DNA from: an uncultured Anaerolineaceae bacterium
GTDB taxonomy: Bacteria; Chloroflexota; Anaerolineae; Anaerolineales; Anaerolineaceae
Length of the DNA stretch: 40,396 nucleotides
Assembly (NCBI GenBank): GCA_927443345.1
Contig: CAKMKJ010000028.1
Location: 1-40,396, forward strand
Reading direction: 5' to 3'
The notes beneath the pieces are model-generated. The model was not told where the DNA came from, did not search any database, and worked only from the letters and a program-made list of their open reading frames with translations. Every line of letters begins with the position of its first letter. The stretch's first letter is position 1. This document shows, one piece after another, positions 17,303 to 25,141 of the stretch. Both the position numbers and the translations under genes were made by a program.

Positions 17303-18766
17303 ATGAAGTATGAACCCGTGATCGGTCTTGAAGTGCATGCTGAGTTGGCAAGCGCAACCAAAATGTTTTGCGGCTGCCCTGTTGTGGATACGACCCTGAC
17401 TGAGCCCAACACCACAGTCTGCCCGGTATGCGCCGGCATGCCTGGCACGCTGCCGGTGCTAAACCAAAAAGCAGTTGAATATGGCATCCGCGCTGCGCTG
17501 GCATTGGAATGCGAAGTGCAGCGGGTTTCTGTTTTTGCACGAAAAAACTATTTTTACCCCGACATCCCTAAAGGCTATCAAATCTCACAATATGAACTGC
17601 CGTTGGCAACTAATGGACGGTTGGTTGTGGACACACCTCAAGGCGAAAGCGTCATCCGCGTCAGGCGGGCGCATCTCGAAGAAGACACTGGCAAACTCAG
17701 CCACATCCACGAAGGCAGCGAGGACTATTCGCTGGTGGATCTCAACCGTGCAGGGGTGCCGCTGCTCGAGATCGTCTCTGAGCCGGATATGCACTCAATT
17801 GAAGAAGTACGCGGCTATGCCACCAGTTTGCGCGCCATCTTGAAAGAGATCGGCGTCAATTCAGGTGATATGGAAAAAGGCGTCATCCGCTTTGAAGCCA
17901 ACGTCTCCATCCGCCCGGTGGGAAGCACGGAACTGGGCACGCGCACCGAGATCAAGAACCTGAATTCTTTCCGCGCCATGGAACGCGGTATCCTTTATGA
18001 ACTTGATCGCCAGGCCAAACTGCTGGACAGCGGTCAATCCGTGGCACAAGAAACCCTGGGCTGGAATGAAGCCGAACAGAAAACTTATTCGCAGCGCTCC
18101 AAAGAAGACGCGCACGATTACCGTTACTTCCCTGAACCTGATCTGCCGCCGCTGGTGGTTGAAAAGGAATGGGTCGAAGAAATCAGGGCGACACTGCCAG
18201 AACTTCCGCGCACCAAGAGCTTGCGACTTCAGAATCAGTTTGGCCTCAACCGCGTGGATGCCTTTAAGATCGCGGCTGAACGCGAATTCTGCGACTTTTT
18301 TGAGGCATGCGTCAAGGCTCAGAGAATACCAAACACAAAATCTGTTGCTTCCTGGCTCACCGGTGAATTGTTTGCCTGGTTAAACCTCTCGGGTAAAAAC
18401 TTTGTTGAGATTAAAGTGACTCCCAAAGGATTAGCAGAATTGATAGACCTGGTGCAAGAGGGCTTGATTAACCAGAACACAGCCAAAGCCGTGTTTGTGA
18501 AAATGCTTGAAAGCGGCGCCTCCGCCGGAGAGATCGTCAAAGCTGAAGGGTTGGCTCAAACCTCGGATGGCGATGCGATTGCCAAAATGGTCAGCGAGGT
18601 CATTTCCGCTTACCCGGAAGAGCTGGCAAGTTACAAATCTGGCAAAGAAACCCTATCGAATTGGTTCTTCGGTCAGGTTATGAAAGCTGCCAGCGGCAAA
18701 GCCAACCCGACCGTGCTGAAAAGCGAACTTGAGAAGCAGCTTCAGCAGCATAAATTAAATAGCTAG
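17303..18766 (+). CDS. gatB: Asp-tRNA(Asn)/Glu-tRNA(Gln) amidotransferase subunit B
   Basis: GatB binds the misacylated tRNA and carries the kinase and amidotransferase site of GatCAB. The 487-residue protein begins KYEPVIGLEVHAELASATKMFCGC, followed by CPVCAGMPGTLP, which supplies the zinc-binding cysteines. ARKNYFYPDIPKGYQISQY, HLEEDTGK and DLNRAGVPLLEIVSEPD are diagnostic. DYRYFPEPDLPPL ends the catalytic cradle, and the C-terminal YqeY-like tail helical domain is complete. The start at 17303 is set by the family N-terminus and the -10 box just upstream; the extra 20 residues from 17243 have no support. gatC and gatA are nearby but in a separate unit. Confidence 0.97.
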   Translation: MKYEPVIGLEVHAELASATKMFCGCPVVDTTLTEPNTTVCPVCAGMPGTLPVLNQKAVEYGIRAALALECEVQRVSVFARKNYFYPDIPKGYQISQYELPLATNGRLVVDTPQGESVIRVRRAHLEEDTGKLSHIHEGSEDYSLVDLNRAGVPLLEIVSEPDMHSIEEVRGYATSLRAILKEIGVNSGDMEKGVIRFEANVSIRPVGSTELGTRTEIKNLNSFRAMERGILYELDRQAKLLDSGQSVAQETLGWNEAEQKTYSQRSKEDAHDYRYFPEPDLPPLVVEKEWVEEIRATLPELPRTKSLRLQNQFGLNRVDAFKIAAEREFCDFFEACVKAQRIPNTKSVASWLTGELFAWLNLSGKNFVEIKVTPKGLAELIDLVQEGLINQNTAKAVFVKMLESGASAGEIVKAEGLAQTSDGDAIAKMVSEVISAYPEELASYKSGKETLSNWFFGQVMKAASGKANPTVLKSELEKQLQQHKLNS

Positions 18767-18789
18767 CTTCTTGCTCTAATAAGGGATAT

Positions 18790-18825
18790 AAACGGATTGT
18801 AAAAATTTTTACAATCCGTTTTTTT
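18790..18825. terminator. Bidirectional terminator between gatB and the GH13 gene
   Basis: A perfect 32-bp palindrome AAACGGATTGTAAAAA plus its complement is followed by a run of T. Being symmetric and placed between convergent genes, it probably ends both. Confidence 0.85.
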
Positions 18826-18841
18826 AATAACTTAATGGGTA

Positions 18842-20179
18842 TTAATGGAGTGAAAAATCCAGCAGGTCACAATAAAACGGCGTGATGTCGCTCAAGGTGC
18901 CAGGCACACGAAAGATACATGCTGATTCAGGCATCTGCATTTTTTCTTGTTTGACTGTGCACGTTTTGTCAGAAATGAGATCAACATATTCACCATCCGG
19001 GATATTAACCTTAATTTGTCCGTGTTCACCACTGACATTGAAGACACCGAATAGGTTGCCTCCCTCATGTTTCCAGACCGCCTGGATGGCAGGGGTTGCT
19101 CCTACAACGATGAATTTTCCAAATTGCTGAGCCGGGTCTTTTTTGAGTTTGGCCAAGGAGGTAAGAAAAGCAGAAAGTTCATACTTCTTCCAATCAACCT
19201 TATCAACATCAAATAGAGATGGGGTACGATTCGCAGCCGATTCTTGCCCGGCGTAAATTAAAAAAGCACCGCGGTTGAAAGCAGCAAAAGCCGTCCAGGC
19301 CAGCGCTTTATTACGCTCAGGCACAAGGTCCATAATACGCGGCTGGTCATGATTTTCAACAAAGCGTAGCTTGTTAAAGTTAGCAGGATAGATCGCATCT
19401 TGAAAACGCAGCATTTCAAGATATCGAGAAACTGGAAGTTTGTTTTTTACCACCGCCTGCCAGATGGTGACAATGTCATAATCATAGGTCATGTCAAAAC
19501 CGCGTAACACCTCGCTGTCAGAAATGGCAAACAGATTCTCACGCCGGCGCCCTTCTACGAAACCGGCATGAACGGATTCAGCCAGCCAAATTACACCTGG
19601 TTTGACTTTATCCACCTGGATTCGGGCTTCCACCCAAAACGTTTCGGGGATCAAAGAGGCAACATCACAGCGAAAGCCATCCACGCCAAATTTTGCCCAC
19701 TCAACCAATGTGTCGATCAAATACTTCGACAGGTCAGGGTTTGGGTGCTTCAGATCGATCACATCACTCCAATCAGGGACTGTAGTGACGGGTTTTCCAG
19801 CGGCGTTCTGGTGATACCAATCAGGATGATCGCCCACCAGCACTGAATCGTGGGCGGTGTGATTAAAGACCACATCAATCATCACTTTTAACCCGAGGGT
19901 ATGCGCTTTTTCAATTAACTGAGAAAAATCAGCTTTTGTTCCGTATTCAGGATTGATTTCTCGATAATCTGAAATCGAATAGGGACAACCTAAAGAACCT
20001 TTCTTGTTGAGCTTGCCAATGGGGTGAATAGGCATGAACCACACAACATCAACACCTAACGCCTGAATTCTTTCAAGGTCATTTTCAACTTCGATAAATT
20101 TTCCATTATGTCCATGGTTGCGAACATAAACCTCATAGATGACCAAATTTCTCGTAGAAAGCGATGTGTTTTGTGCCAT
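18842..20179 (-). CDS. GH13 alpha-amylase-family glycosidase, cytosolic
   Basis: A 445-residue (beta/alpha)8 enzyme acting on alpha-glucans or related sugars. All four GH13 regions are visible: DVVFNHTAHDS, GFRCDVASLI (nucleophile Asp), VIWLAESVH (acid/base Glu) and FVENHDQPR (transition-state Asp). A short C-terminal beta domain follows. No signal peptide is seen, so it should act in the cytosol, perhaps on maltodextrin, trehalose-type or glycogen-derived substrates. Exact specificity is not readable. The start at 20179 follows a GGAGG site, and the longer frame to 20248 is unsupported. It is divergent from padR with a 237-bp shared upstream region. Confidence 0.9.
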   Translation of the reverse strand: MAQNTSLSTRNLVIYEVYVRNHGHNGKFIEVENDLERIQALGVDVVWFMPIHPIGKLNKKGSLGCPYSISDYREINPEYGTKADFSQLIEKAHTLGLKVMIDVVFNHTAHDSVLVGDHPDWYHQNAAGKPVTTVPDWSDVIDLKHPNPDLSKYLIDTLVEWAKFGVDGFRCDVASLIPETFWVEARIQVDKVKPGVIWLAESVHAGFVEGRRRENLFAISDSEVLRGFDMTYDYDIVTIWQAVVKNKLPVSRYLEMLRFQDAIYPANFNKLRFVENHDQPRIMDLVPERNKALAWTAFAAFNRGAFLIYAGQESAANRTPSLFDVDKVDWKKYELSAFLTSLAKLKKDPAQQFGKFIVVGATPAIQAVWKHEGGNLFGVFNVSGEHGQIKVNIPDGEYVDLISDKTCTVKQEKMQMPESACIFRVPGTLSDITPFYCDLLDFSLH

Positions 20180-20238
20180 GCTCAATACCTCCGAATACTT
20201 TGTAAGTACAAATAATTGTCTTTCCAATATCCGGCACA

Positions 20239-20247
20239 ATTGTAGCA
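20239..20247 (-). promoter_or_regulatory. Extended -10 promoter of the GH13 gene
   Basis: On the minus strand TGCTACAAT provides a TGn extension and a TACAAT hexamer, about 60 nt before the ATG. A weak -35 (TTCTGT) stands 18 nt further from the TACAAT hexamer. Confidence 0.45.
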
Positions 20248-20327
20248 TTCTTCTTGCCTCTCACAGAACAGCGCCATTGTTACTTTTTCCTGCTTGTGCA
20301 TCTTCTAAAATTATTTCAAATAACCTC

Positions 20328-20356
20328 TTGACAAAATAAAAACCCTTTGTTATTAT
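20328..20356 (+). promoter_or_regulatory. Strong sigma70 promoter of the padR-DUF2812 operon
   Basis: Consensus TTGACA (20328-20333) and TATTAT (20351-20356) are separated by 17 nt. Transcription should start near 20363, giving a leader of about 55 nt that contains the repeated operator-like sequence. Confidence 0.8.
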
Positions 20357-20405
20357 ATCGCTACACGATACATCGTTATTCGCTACAACACTTAACGATA
20401 CAACG
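20355..20405 (+). promoter_or_regulatory. Operator candidate: repeated TCGCTACA...CGATACA...CG units
   Basis: Two direct units start TCGCTACA and end with GATACA(T/A)CG: 20358-20375 and 20380-20405. The first holds the inverted pairs TATCG-CTACA-CGATA and CGAT-AC-ATCG. They lie from the -10 box to just before the padR ribosome-binding site. Autorepression by the PadR protein is the simple reading, as is common for this family. Confidence 0.5.
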
Positions 20406-20416
20406 AAAGGCGTAAT

Positions 20417-20758
20417 ATGGATGAAAACAAGAAACTACAAGAACTGATCAAAAAAGCCACACCGCTTACGGAGGCCTCATACTACATATTGATCTCGCTT
20501 AAAGAGCCGCTGCATGGCTACGGTGTGATGCAAAAGGTGGATGAGTTGAGTCAAAAACGGGTACAGTTGGGCCCTGGCACCTTATATGGAGCACTCTCCA
20601 ATTTGCAGACACTGGGACTGATCGAGGCTGTTGGTGAAAGTGGCGGCGAGCGGCGCAAACTTTACTGCATGACCGAAACGGGACGGTTGGTTGCAGAACA
20701 CGAAGTTAAACGATTTGAAGAGCTCGCCCGGCATGGGCGGTTGTTAATGGAAATGTGA
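20417..20758 (+). CDS. PadR-family transcriptional regulator
   Basis: A 113-residue winged-helix regulator of the short PadR class (dimerisation through a single C-terminal helix). LTEASYYILISLKEPLHGYGVMQKV (residues 17-41) and LGPGTLYGALSNLQTLGLIE (53-72) are the family's helix-turn-helix core. SGGERRKLYCMTETGR forms the wing. The C-terminal helix FEELARHGRLLMEM completes it. It is the first gene of an operon; the next ORF, a DUF2812 protein, begins 8 nt after its stop. PadR regulators next to DUF2812 genes are a known pairing and suggest control of the membrane proteins behind it. The inducer is unknown. Confidence 0.92.
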   Translation: MDENKKLQELIKKATPLTEASYYILISLKEPLHGYGVMQKVDELSQKRVQLGPGTLYGALSNLQTLGLIEAVGESGGERRKLYCMTETGRLVAEHEVKRFEELARHGRLLMEM

Positions 20759-20766
20759 GGAGAAAT

Positions 20767-21333
20767 ATGAAAAACGAGTTAAATCCAGAGACCAAAACAG
20801 TTTTCAAAGCCATCTTTGCCTGGGAAGATGAAAAAGAAGAAAAGTGGCTCGAACAAATGGCGGCTGAAGGCTGGAAATTAACATCCGTTGCCCCCTATAT
20901 CTACAAGTTCCAGCGCAGCGAACCTGAAAAAAATATTTTTCGAATGGATTATAAAAACACTCTTGATAAAGATTATCAGGAATATTTATCGATCTTTAAG
21001 GATGCGGGTTGGGAAATGTTTGCCACATATGCGAACTGGCATTACTTCAAAGTTAAACCTGAAAACGAAAAAACTCCAGAAATCTATAACTCTGGCAAAG
21101 CCAAAGCACAGAAGTATCGCCGCTTATTGCTGGGAATGGTACCTCTTTTTCCAATTTACGTGATCTTACTCAATCCCGCTTTTCGCTATTCTGAAAGTAC
21201 GACTGATGGATTTTTCTATGGCTTACTGGGAGCTATAAAAATTGTAATGACACTTCTTTTGTTACTTATGGTTTATGCATTCATTAGAATTTTTGCCAAG
21301 ATCAAAAAACTGGAATCAGAAAGTAAGGAATAG
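20767..21333 (+). CDS. DUF2812 membrane protein, copy 1
   Basis: A 188-residue protein. Residues 12-80 form a soluble domain with FAWEDEKEEKWLEQMAAEGWKL, then MDYKNTLDKDYQEYLSIF and GWEMFATYANWHYFK, the DUF2812 pattern. Two hydrophobic helices follow (about 118-138 and 150-175), then a basic tail. Function is unknown; a cytosolic N-domain on a two-pass membrane anchor is the likely layout. I use the ATG at 20767 with GGAG 4 nt upstream rather than the GTG four codons earlier. It follows padR by 8 nt and overlaps nothing. It is clearly homologous to the next two genes. Confidence 0.85.
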   Translation: MKNELNPETKTVFKAIFAWEDEKEEKWLEQMAAEGWKLTSVAPYIYKFQRSEPEKNIFRMDYKNTLDKDYQEYLSIFKDAGWEMFATYANWHYFKVKPENEKTPEIYNSGKAKAQKYRRLLLGMVPLFPIYVILLNPAFRYSESTTDGFFYGLLGAIKIVMTLLLLLMVYAFIRIFAKIKKLESESKE

Positions 21334-21334
21334 A

Positions 21335-21892
21335 ATGATGAATCAAAAAATAACTACAACCAGGACCTCTTTCAAAGTTTTTCTTCCCTGGCAGGACGAA
21401 AATGAAGAAAAGTGGCTTGAAGAGTTGGCCATGGATGGCTGGATGCTGGAATCAGTGGTTCCTTTCGCTTATCGGTTTCGAAAGAGCATAGAAAAATCCA
21501 CAGTCATTCGACTTGATTACAAGAACTCCTGGGATAAAGATTATCAGGTATACCTTGCCACGTTTAGCGATGCGGGATGGACGCTGCTCACTACTTTCGG
21601 TAACTGGCATTACTTCAGCACCAACCCGCAAAACGAAATGATACCTGAGATCTATAATACAAATCGAACAAAAGCCATGAAATATCGCCGGGTGTTGATT
21701 GGGCTGGCTCCGCTCATGCTGCTCATGGTTAATCCATTGGCGCACGCATTTGATTTTGGCAGCCAATCTGAGGTTACAGGATTTGATATTGGTCTCAGGG
21801 TGTTCTTTCTTCTCGCGGCAGGGTTATTCATCTATTCATTCTTGAGAGTATGCATTAAACTGATATTATTGAAAACAAACAATCGGGAATGA
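21335..21892 (+). CDS. DUF2812 membrane protein, copy 2
   Basis: A 185-residue paralogue of the preceding protein with the same blocks: LPWQDENEEKWLEELAMDGWML, LDYKNSWDKDYQVYLATF and GWTLLTTFGNWHYFS. Two membrane helices follow (about 120-138 and 152-175). The ATG at 21335 starts one base after the previous stop. The ATG at 21338 is equally possible and lies 8 nt from an AAGGA site. The tight junction implies co-transcription and coupled translation with copy 1. Confidence 0.84.
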   Translation: MMNQKITTTRTSFKVFLPWQDENEEKWLEELAMDGWMLESVVPFAYRFRKSIEKSTVIRLDYKNSWDKDYQVYLATFSDAGWTLLTTFGNWHYFSTNPQNEMIPEIYNTNRTKAMKYRRVLIGLAPLMLLMVNPLAHAFDFGSQSEVTGFDIGLRVFFLLAAGLFIYSFLRVCIKLILLKTNNRE

Positions 21893-21942
21893 CACTTCAG
21901 GAGTGAGCCCTTTTTTTACTCGAAAATGAAAAAGAGTCAGAT

Positions 21943-22500
21943 ATGAGAAATCAACAGATCAAAAAAGTGAACCGGGTATTCTTTTCCGGGCAGAATGAAG
22001 AAAAACAAAAATGGCTGGAACAGATGTCAGCAGAAGGCTGGCAGCTTGTATCCGATACCTCATTTGTGTATTCTTTTCAAAGAGTGACTTCAGAAATTGT
22101 CGAAAATCAATTGTCTTACAGGTCGGTTTTAGGCAAGGATTTTCAAAAGTCCCAGCCGCTGTTTCAGGAGCCCAGACAAGATTGGGATGCTTTACTCGTT
22201 GAAAGCGAACCCGCCCCCAATCGCTTGATGCTAAAGACTCCTGCTCGCGTGGATGCAAGACAAGCTGGCGACTTCACAAAGAAACGTAGACTCGCAGCAG
22301 GGGTATTTGCGCTATTTCTATTCCTGATCGTTTTGATGACCAAGATCGTCATTATTTCTACCGGAGACTTCATGTCTCTTTTCAAATTGCAGTTTTTTGC
22401 TGGCATCCTCTTTGTTGGAACCTGCCTGATCTTTGGATTAGTCATGGTATTCAAGGTTTTTATAAAAGTCATCTCACCTGTCTGCAAAACAAAGAAATAA
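21943..22500 (+). CDS. DUF2812-like membrane protein, divergent copy 3
   Basis: A 185-residue protein that keeps the first DUF2812 block (FSGQNEEKQKWLEQMSAEGWQL, FVYSFQR) but has lost the conserved middle. In place of the DKDYQxY and GNWHYF blocks it has GKDFQKSQPLFQEPRQDWDALLVE and a basic segment. Two hydrophobic helices (about 112-132 and 145-172) end it. It lies 50 nt after copy 2, and its ribosome-binding site is weak. It reads as a degenerating or repurposed duplicate. It is the last gene before a long-stem terminator. Confidence 0.75.
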   Translation: MRNQQIKKVNRVFFSGQNEEKQKWLEQMSAEGWQLVSDTSFVYSFQRVTSEIVENQLSYRSVLGKDFQKSQPLFQEPRQDWDALLVESEPAPNRLMLKTPARVDARQAGDFTKKRRLAAGVFALFLFLIVLMTKIVIISTGDFMSLFKLQFFAGILFVGTCLIFGLVMVFKVFIKVISPVCKTKK

Positions 22501-22516
22501 AATTATCTGCCGCTTT

Positions 22517-22561
22517 AAAGAGGTTTATTAATCGGTTTAATCTGATTAATAAACCTCTTTT
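22517..22561 (+). terminator. Long-stem terminator ending the padR-DUF2812 operon
   Basis: A perfect 17-bp stem (AAAGAGGTTTATTAATC and its complement) encloses a 10-nt loop and ends in CTCTTTT. The 3' T run is short but the stem is long. Confidence 0.7.
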
Positions 22562-22597
22562 CTGACAATCATTACCCATTTTACGACAAAGCTCATA

Positions 22598-22626
22598 TTG
22601 ACTTGCCCTTTTAAAAAAGATACTCT
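22598..22626 (+). promoter_or_regulatory. Promoter of the leader ORF and gdhA
   Basis: TTGACT (22598-22603) and TACTCT (22621-22626) are 17 nt apart. Transcription should start near 22633, leaving a 155-nt leader that contains a small ORF and a 9-bp hairpin (22692-22718, arms AGCGGACAC/GTGTCCGCT). Confidence 0.55.
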
Positions 22627-22658
22627 TAACTTGCAAGACCTACTGGCGGAGGAAAAAT

Positions 22659-22775
22659 TTGCAGTTTATGAGTAACATCACTGCTCACTTCAGCGGACAC
22701 GGAACCGGTGTGTCCGCTCATGATTTAACCTCCCGTCAAAAATTCTTGAATCCCATCTTTAATTCGATTAATTAA
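22659..22775 (+). CDS. Small leader ORF (38 codons) upstream of gdhA
   Basis: A short reading frame starts with TTG at 22659, six bases after a strong GGAGG site (22648-22652). An in-frame ATG is at 22668. It ends with TAA at 22773-22775, inside the AAGGAG ribosome-binding site of gdhA. The product from the ATG begins MSNITAHFSGHGTG and ends FNSIN, 35 residues, with no clear signal or membrane helix. It is the first translatable frame after the predicted start site. It could be a small protein or a translation-coupling leader; no known family is recognised. Conservation is untested, so confidence is low. Confidence 0.38.
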   Translation: MQFMSNITAHFSGHGTGVSAHDLTSRQKFLNPIFNSIN

Positions 22776-22787
22776 GGAGAGCAGTGT

Positions 22788-24074
22788 ATGGCAAATCAGA
22801 TTAATGCATTTGAAATGGCTCAAAGACAGTTTGATCATGTAGCTGAATTATTGAACCTTGACCCACAAGTCTCAGAGATTCTGCGCTGGCCGCTGCGTGA
22901 GTTTTCTTTCCGCATTCCGGTGCGTATGGATGACGGCAGTGTGCGTGTCTTCCAGGGATTTCGTGTGCAGCACAATGACGCCCGCGGACCCAATAAAGGC
23001 GGCATCCGTTTTCACCCGGCTGAAACCATCGACACTGTGCGCGCCCTGGCCACCTGGATGACCTGGAAATGCGCCGTAGCAGACATACCGCTGGGAGGCG
23101 GCAAGGGCGGCATCATTCTTGACCCGGCCACCCTCTCCAACAGCGAAAAAGAGCGCCTGGTGCGCGGCTGGGTGCAGGTCATGTGGCGCAACATCGGCCC
23201 ACGGCAAGATGTGCCCGCACCTGATGTAGGCACGACTCCCCAAATGATGGCCTGGATGATGGATGAATACTCCAAGCTGGTTGGGGCATACACCCCCGGC
23301 ACAATCACCGGCAAACCCCTCGGCGGCGGCGGTTCACTCGGACGCACCGAAGCCACCGGTTACGGCGTGATCTATACCGTGCGCGAAGCCATGAAATACC
23401 TTAAACTGGACCCTGCTAAATGTACGGCGGCCATCCAGGGTTTTGGCAATGTCTCTCAATATGCAGCCATCGGCTTCACAGAATTGTTTAAAGGCAAAGT
23501 GATCTGCGTTTCATTCTATGACCGCGACGACAAAGTCTCTTACACCGTCAGCAAAGCGGACGGTATTGATCCTCATTTCTTGATGACCATCACCGACCAA
23601 TATGGCTCGATAGACAAAGCCAAAGCCAAGGCTGCAGGTTACGCCATTGAAGACGGCGGTGAGTGGATCAAGAAAGATGTGGATGTGCTCATCCCCGCCG
23701 CGCTGGAAGGCCAGATCAACAACGAGACAGTCAATCTGATCTCTCCGCGTGTCAAGATCGTGGCTGAAGGTGCCAACGGCCCTACCACTCCCGAAGCAGA
23801 TGAAGTCTTGAAAGCCAAAAACGTCTTCGTAATCCCTGACTTTTTATGCAACGCTGGCGGCGTGACCGTTTCTTACTTCGAGGGCGTGCAGAACGACATG
23901 AACTATTACTGGACCAAAGAAGAAGTTCTCGAAAAGCTTGACACCAAGATGACCATCGCCTTCCAGGGCGTGCTGGATATGAGCCTGAACCGCAAAGTAT
24001 TCATGCGCGACGCTGCCTACATGGTGGCGATTGACCGTGTGGTCAAGGCCATGCAATTACGAGGTTGGGTGTAA
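22788..24074 (+). CDS. gdhA: Glutamate dehydrogenase (Glu/Leu/Phe/Val dehydrogenase family)
   Basis: The enzyme interconverts glutamate with 2-oxoglutarate and ammonia, using NAD(P)H. The 428-residue length is that of hexameric class I GDHs of the 420-residue type. GFRVQHNDARGPNKGGIRFHP and MTWKCAVADIPLGGGKGGI (residues 55-107) contain the substrate and catalytic Lys residues. PAPDVGTTPQMMAWMMDEYS carries the catalytic Asp. IQGFGNVSQYAA near 218 is the dinucleotide-binding turn, and EGANGPTTPEAD follows. The ATG has an excellent AAGGAG site. Its leader contains a probable translated short ORF. Cofactor preference is not read here. A close substrate alternative (leucine or phenylalanine) is unlikely given the sequence as a whole. 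Confidence 0.93.
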   Translation: MANQINAFEMAQRQFDHVAELLNLDPQVSEILRWPLREFSFRIPVRMDDGSVRVFQGFRVQHNDARGPNKGGIRFHPAETIDTVRALATWMTWKCAVADIPLGGGKGGIILDPATLSNSEKERLVRGWVQVMWRNIGPRQDVPAPDVGTTPQMMAWMMDEYSKLVGAYTPGTITGKPLGGGGSLGRTEATGYGVIYTVREAMKYLKLDPAKCTAAIQGFGNVSQYAAIGFTELFKGKVICVSFYDRDDKVSYTVSKADGIDPHFLMTITDQYGSIDKAKAKAAGYAIEDGGEWIKKDVDVLIPAALEGQINNETVNLISPRVKIVAEGANGPTTPEADEVLKAKNVFVIPDFLCNAGGVTVSYFEGVQNDMNYYWTKEEVLEKLDTKMTIAFQGVLDMSLNRKVFMRDAAYMVAIDRVVKAMQLRGWV

Positions 24075-24099
24075 TTAATCACCAACTCATTTATTGGAG

Positions 24100-24130
24100 A
24101 AAATCGCTGGCTAATCGCTGGCGATTTTTT
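24100..24130 (+). terminator. Terminator candidate after gdhA
   Basis: An 8-bp stem AAAATCGC / GCGATTTT with a loop of about 14 nt ends in six T, 25 nt after the gdhA stop. Confidence 0.65.
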
Positions 24131-24176
24131 ATTATTTCACTTTTTAATCGACTAACCCTCAAGATTTCCATAAAGT

Positions 24177-24225
24177 GGACTTGGCTCAAGTCCATATTGC
24201 GAGAAAATGGTCTTGGTTCAAGTTC
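24177..24225. repeat. Two tandem imperfect hairpins
   Basis: A 7-bp hairpin GGACTTG-GCT-CAAGTCC (24177-24193) is followed by a related copy GGTCTTG-GTT-CAAGTTC (24209-24225), in a spacer of 218 bp between the convergent gdhA and the minus-strand operon. Nothing else is seen in that spacer. Confidence 0.5.
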
Positions 24226-24292
24226 ATTTCTCAACGTGAGGGGTTATACAATGGCGCTTTCCTATCACACTGTGTATTATTTCTAGAAATAA

Positions 24293-25141
24293 TTACGGCT
24301 GGGTAAACACGACTCTCAGGCTGCCGTAAGTGGTTTTGTTCGCAGCATCATTGCCGCAGACAGGCGCAGAAAGACCGGTGACCGGTTGGCCAGATTCGCC
24401 GATGCGGATGGTGTAGACAGCGTCAGGCTGAAACAGGTAATCTGCGTAGCCCAGGCTGATTTCGGGGTAGAGACCGGTATAAAAGGTCTCAACGCCACCT
24501 GTGGCTTGAGAGATTTCGATGCGCACGCCCGGCACGGCCTGACCGCTCGAGTCGAGGACGATGATCTGCAAGAGTGAAACGGCCGGTAGCGGGTCGCAGA
24601 TAATGGTGGGCTCCTCCTGGATGACAAAAGGTGAACCCAGTGTGGGCTGCGGTGTCATGGTGGGACGGGGTGTATTGGTTGCGCCCGGTGTGTTGGCGGC
24701 AGCTTGAGGGGTCTCAGCACCGCTTGTGCCGGCATCTTCTGGTGTGGCAGGGATGATCTCGACAGCCATGGGGGTGAGCATGGGCAGCGGGGTGATCGAA
24801 AGAGAAGGTTCACTGACCGCCGCTGCCAGCAAAGCCAGTGCTCTGGCGCGTGCGTCGCTGCCGCTTTCGGCCAGCATGCTTTGCGCCTGGGCGATTACCA
24901 CCTCGGCAGGATTAACGTCTTGCAGCAACGCCAATCTAGACCTGGCGCGTCCGCCATCACCTTCGGCGAGGTAGGCCTGGGCGACCATGATGCGGTATGC
25001 CTCTTTGCCCTCCGCGGATAAGGTGGAGGGGTCAGTGTTGATGTATTGCACAGGGATCACCGTCACCGAGAGAACCAGGCCTATGATCACACCTATAATC
25101 ACACCTGTTAAGAGATACCATGAACCGCGATTTTCGGTCAT
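24293..25141 (-). CDS. Membrane-anchored hypothetical protein with Thr/Pro-rich linker
   Basis: A 282-residue protein not recognised beyond its architecture. One N-terminal membrane helix (about 9-31) ends in IPVQ. It is followed by an Ala/Arg-rich helical region (about 35-115) with repeat-like segments (YRIMVAQAYLAEGDGGRAR, ARALALLAAAVSE). A Thr/Pro/Ala-rich linker (about 116-175) leads to a C-terminal beta-rich domain (about 185-282) with VPGVRIEISQATGG, which looks like an Ig/carboxypeptidase-regulatory-like fold. The C-domain is expected outside the cell. The first half is clearly paralogous to the gene immediately upstream, with which it overlaps by 4 nt (ATGA). Co-transcribed with hutU. 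Confidence 0.72.
   Translation of the reverse strand: MTENRGSWYLLTGVIIGVIIGLVLSVTVIPVQYINTDPSTLSAEGKEAYRIMVAQAYLAEGDGGRARSRLALLQDVNPAEVVIAQAQSMLAESGSDARARALALLAAAVSEPSLSITPLPMLTPMAVEIIPATPEDAGTSGAETPQAAANTPGATNTPRPTMTPQPTLGSPFVIQEEPTIICDPLPAVSLLQIIVLDSSGQAVPGVRIEISQATGGVETFYTGLYPEISLGYADYLFQPDAVYTIRIGESGQPVTGLSAPVCGNDAANKTTYGSLRVVFTQP

Noticed and set aside
22692-22718. Hairpin in the gdhA leader as a terminator/attenuator
   Set aside because: The 9-bp stem has no T tract, so simple intrinsic termination is not supported. It is noted only as part of the leader ORF region.
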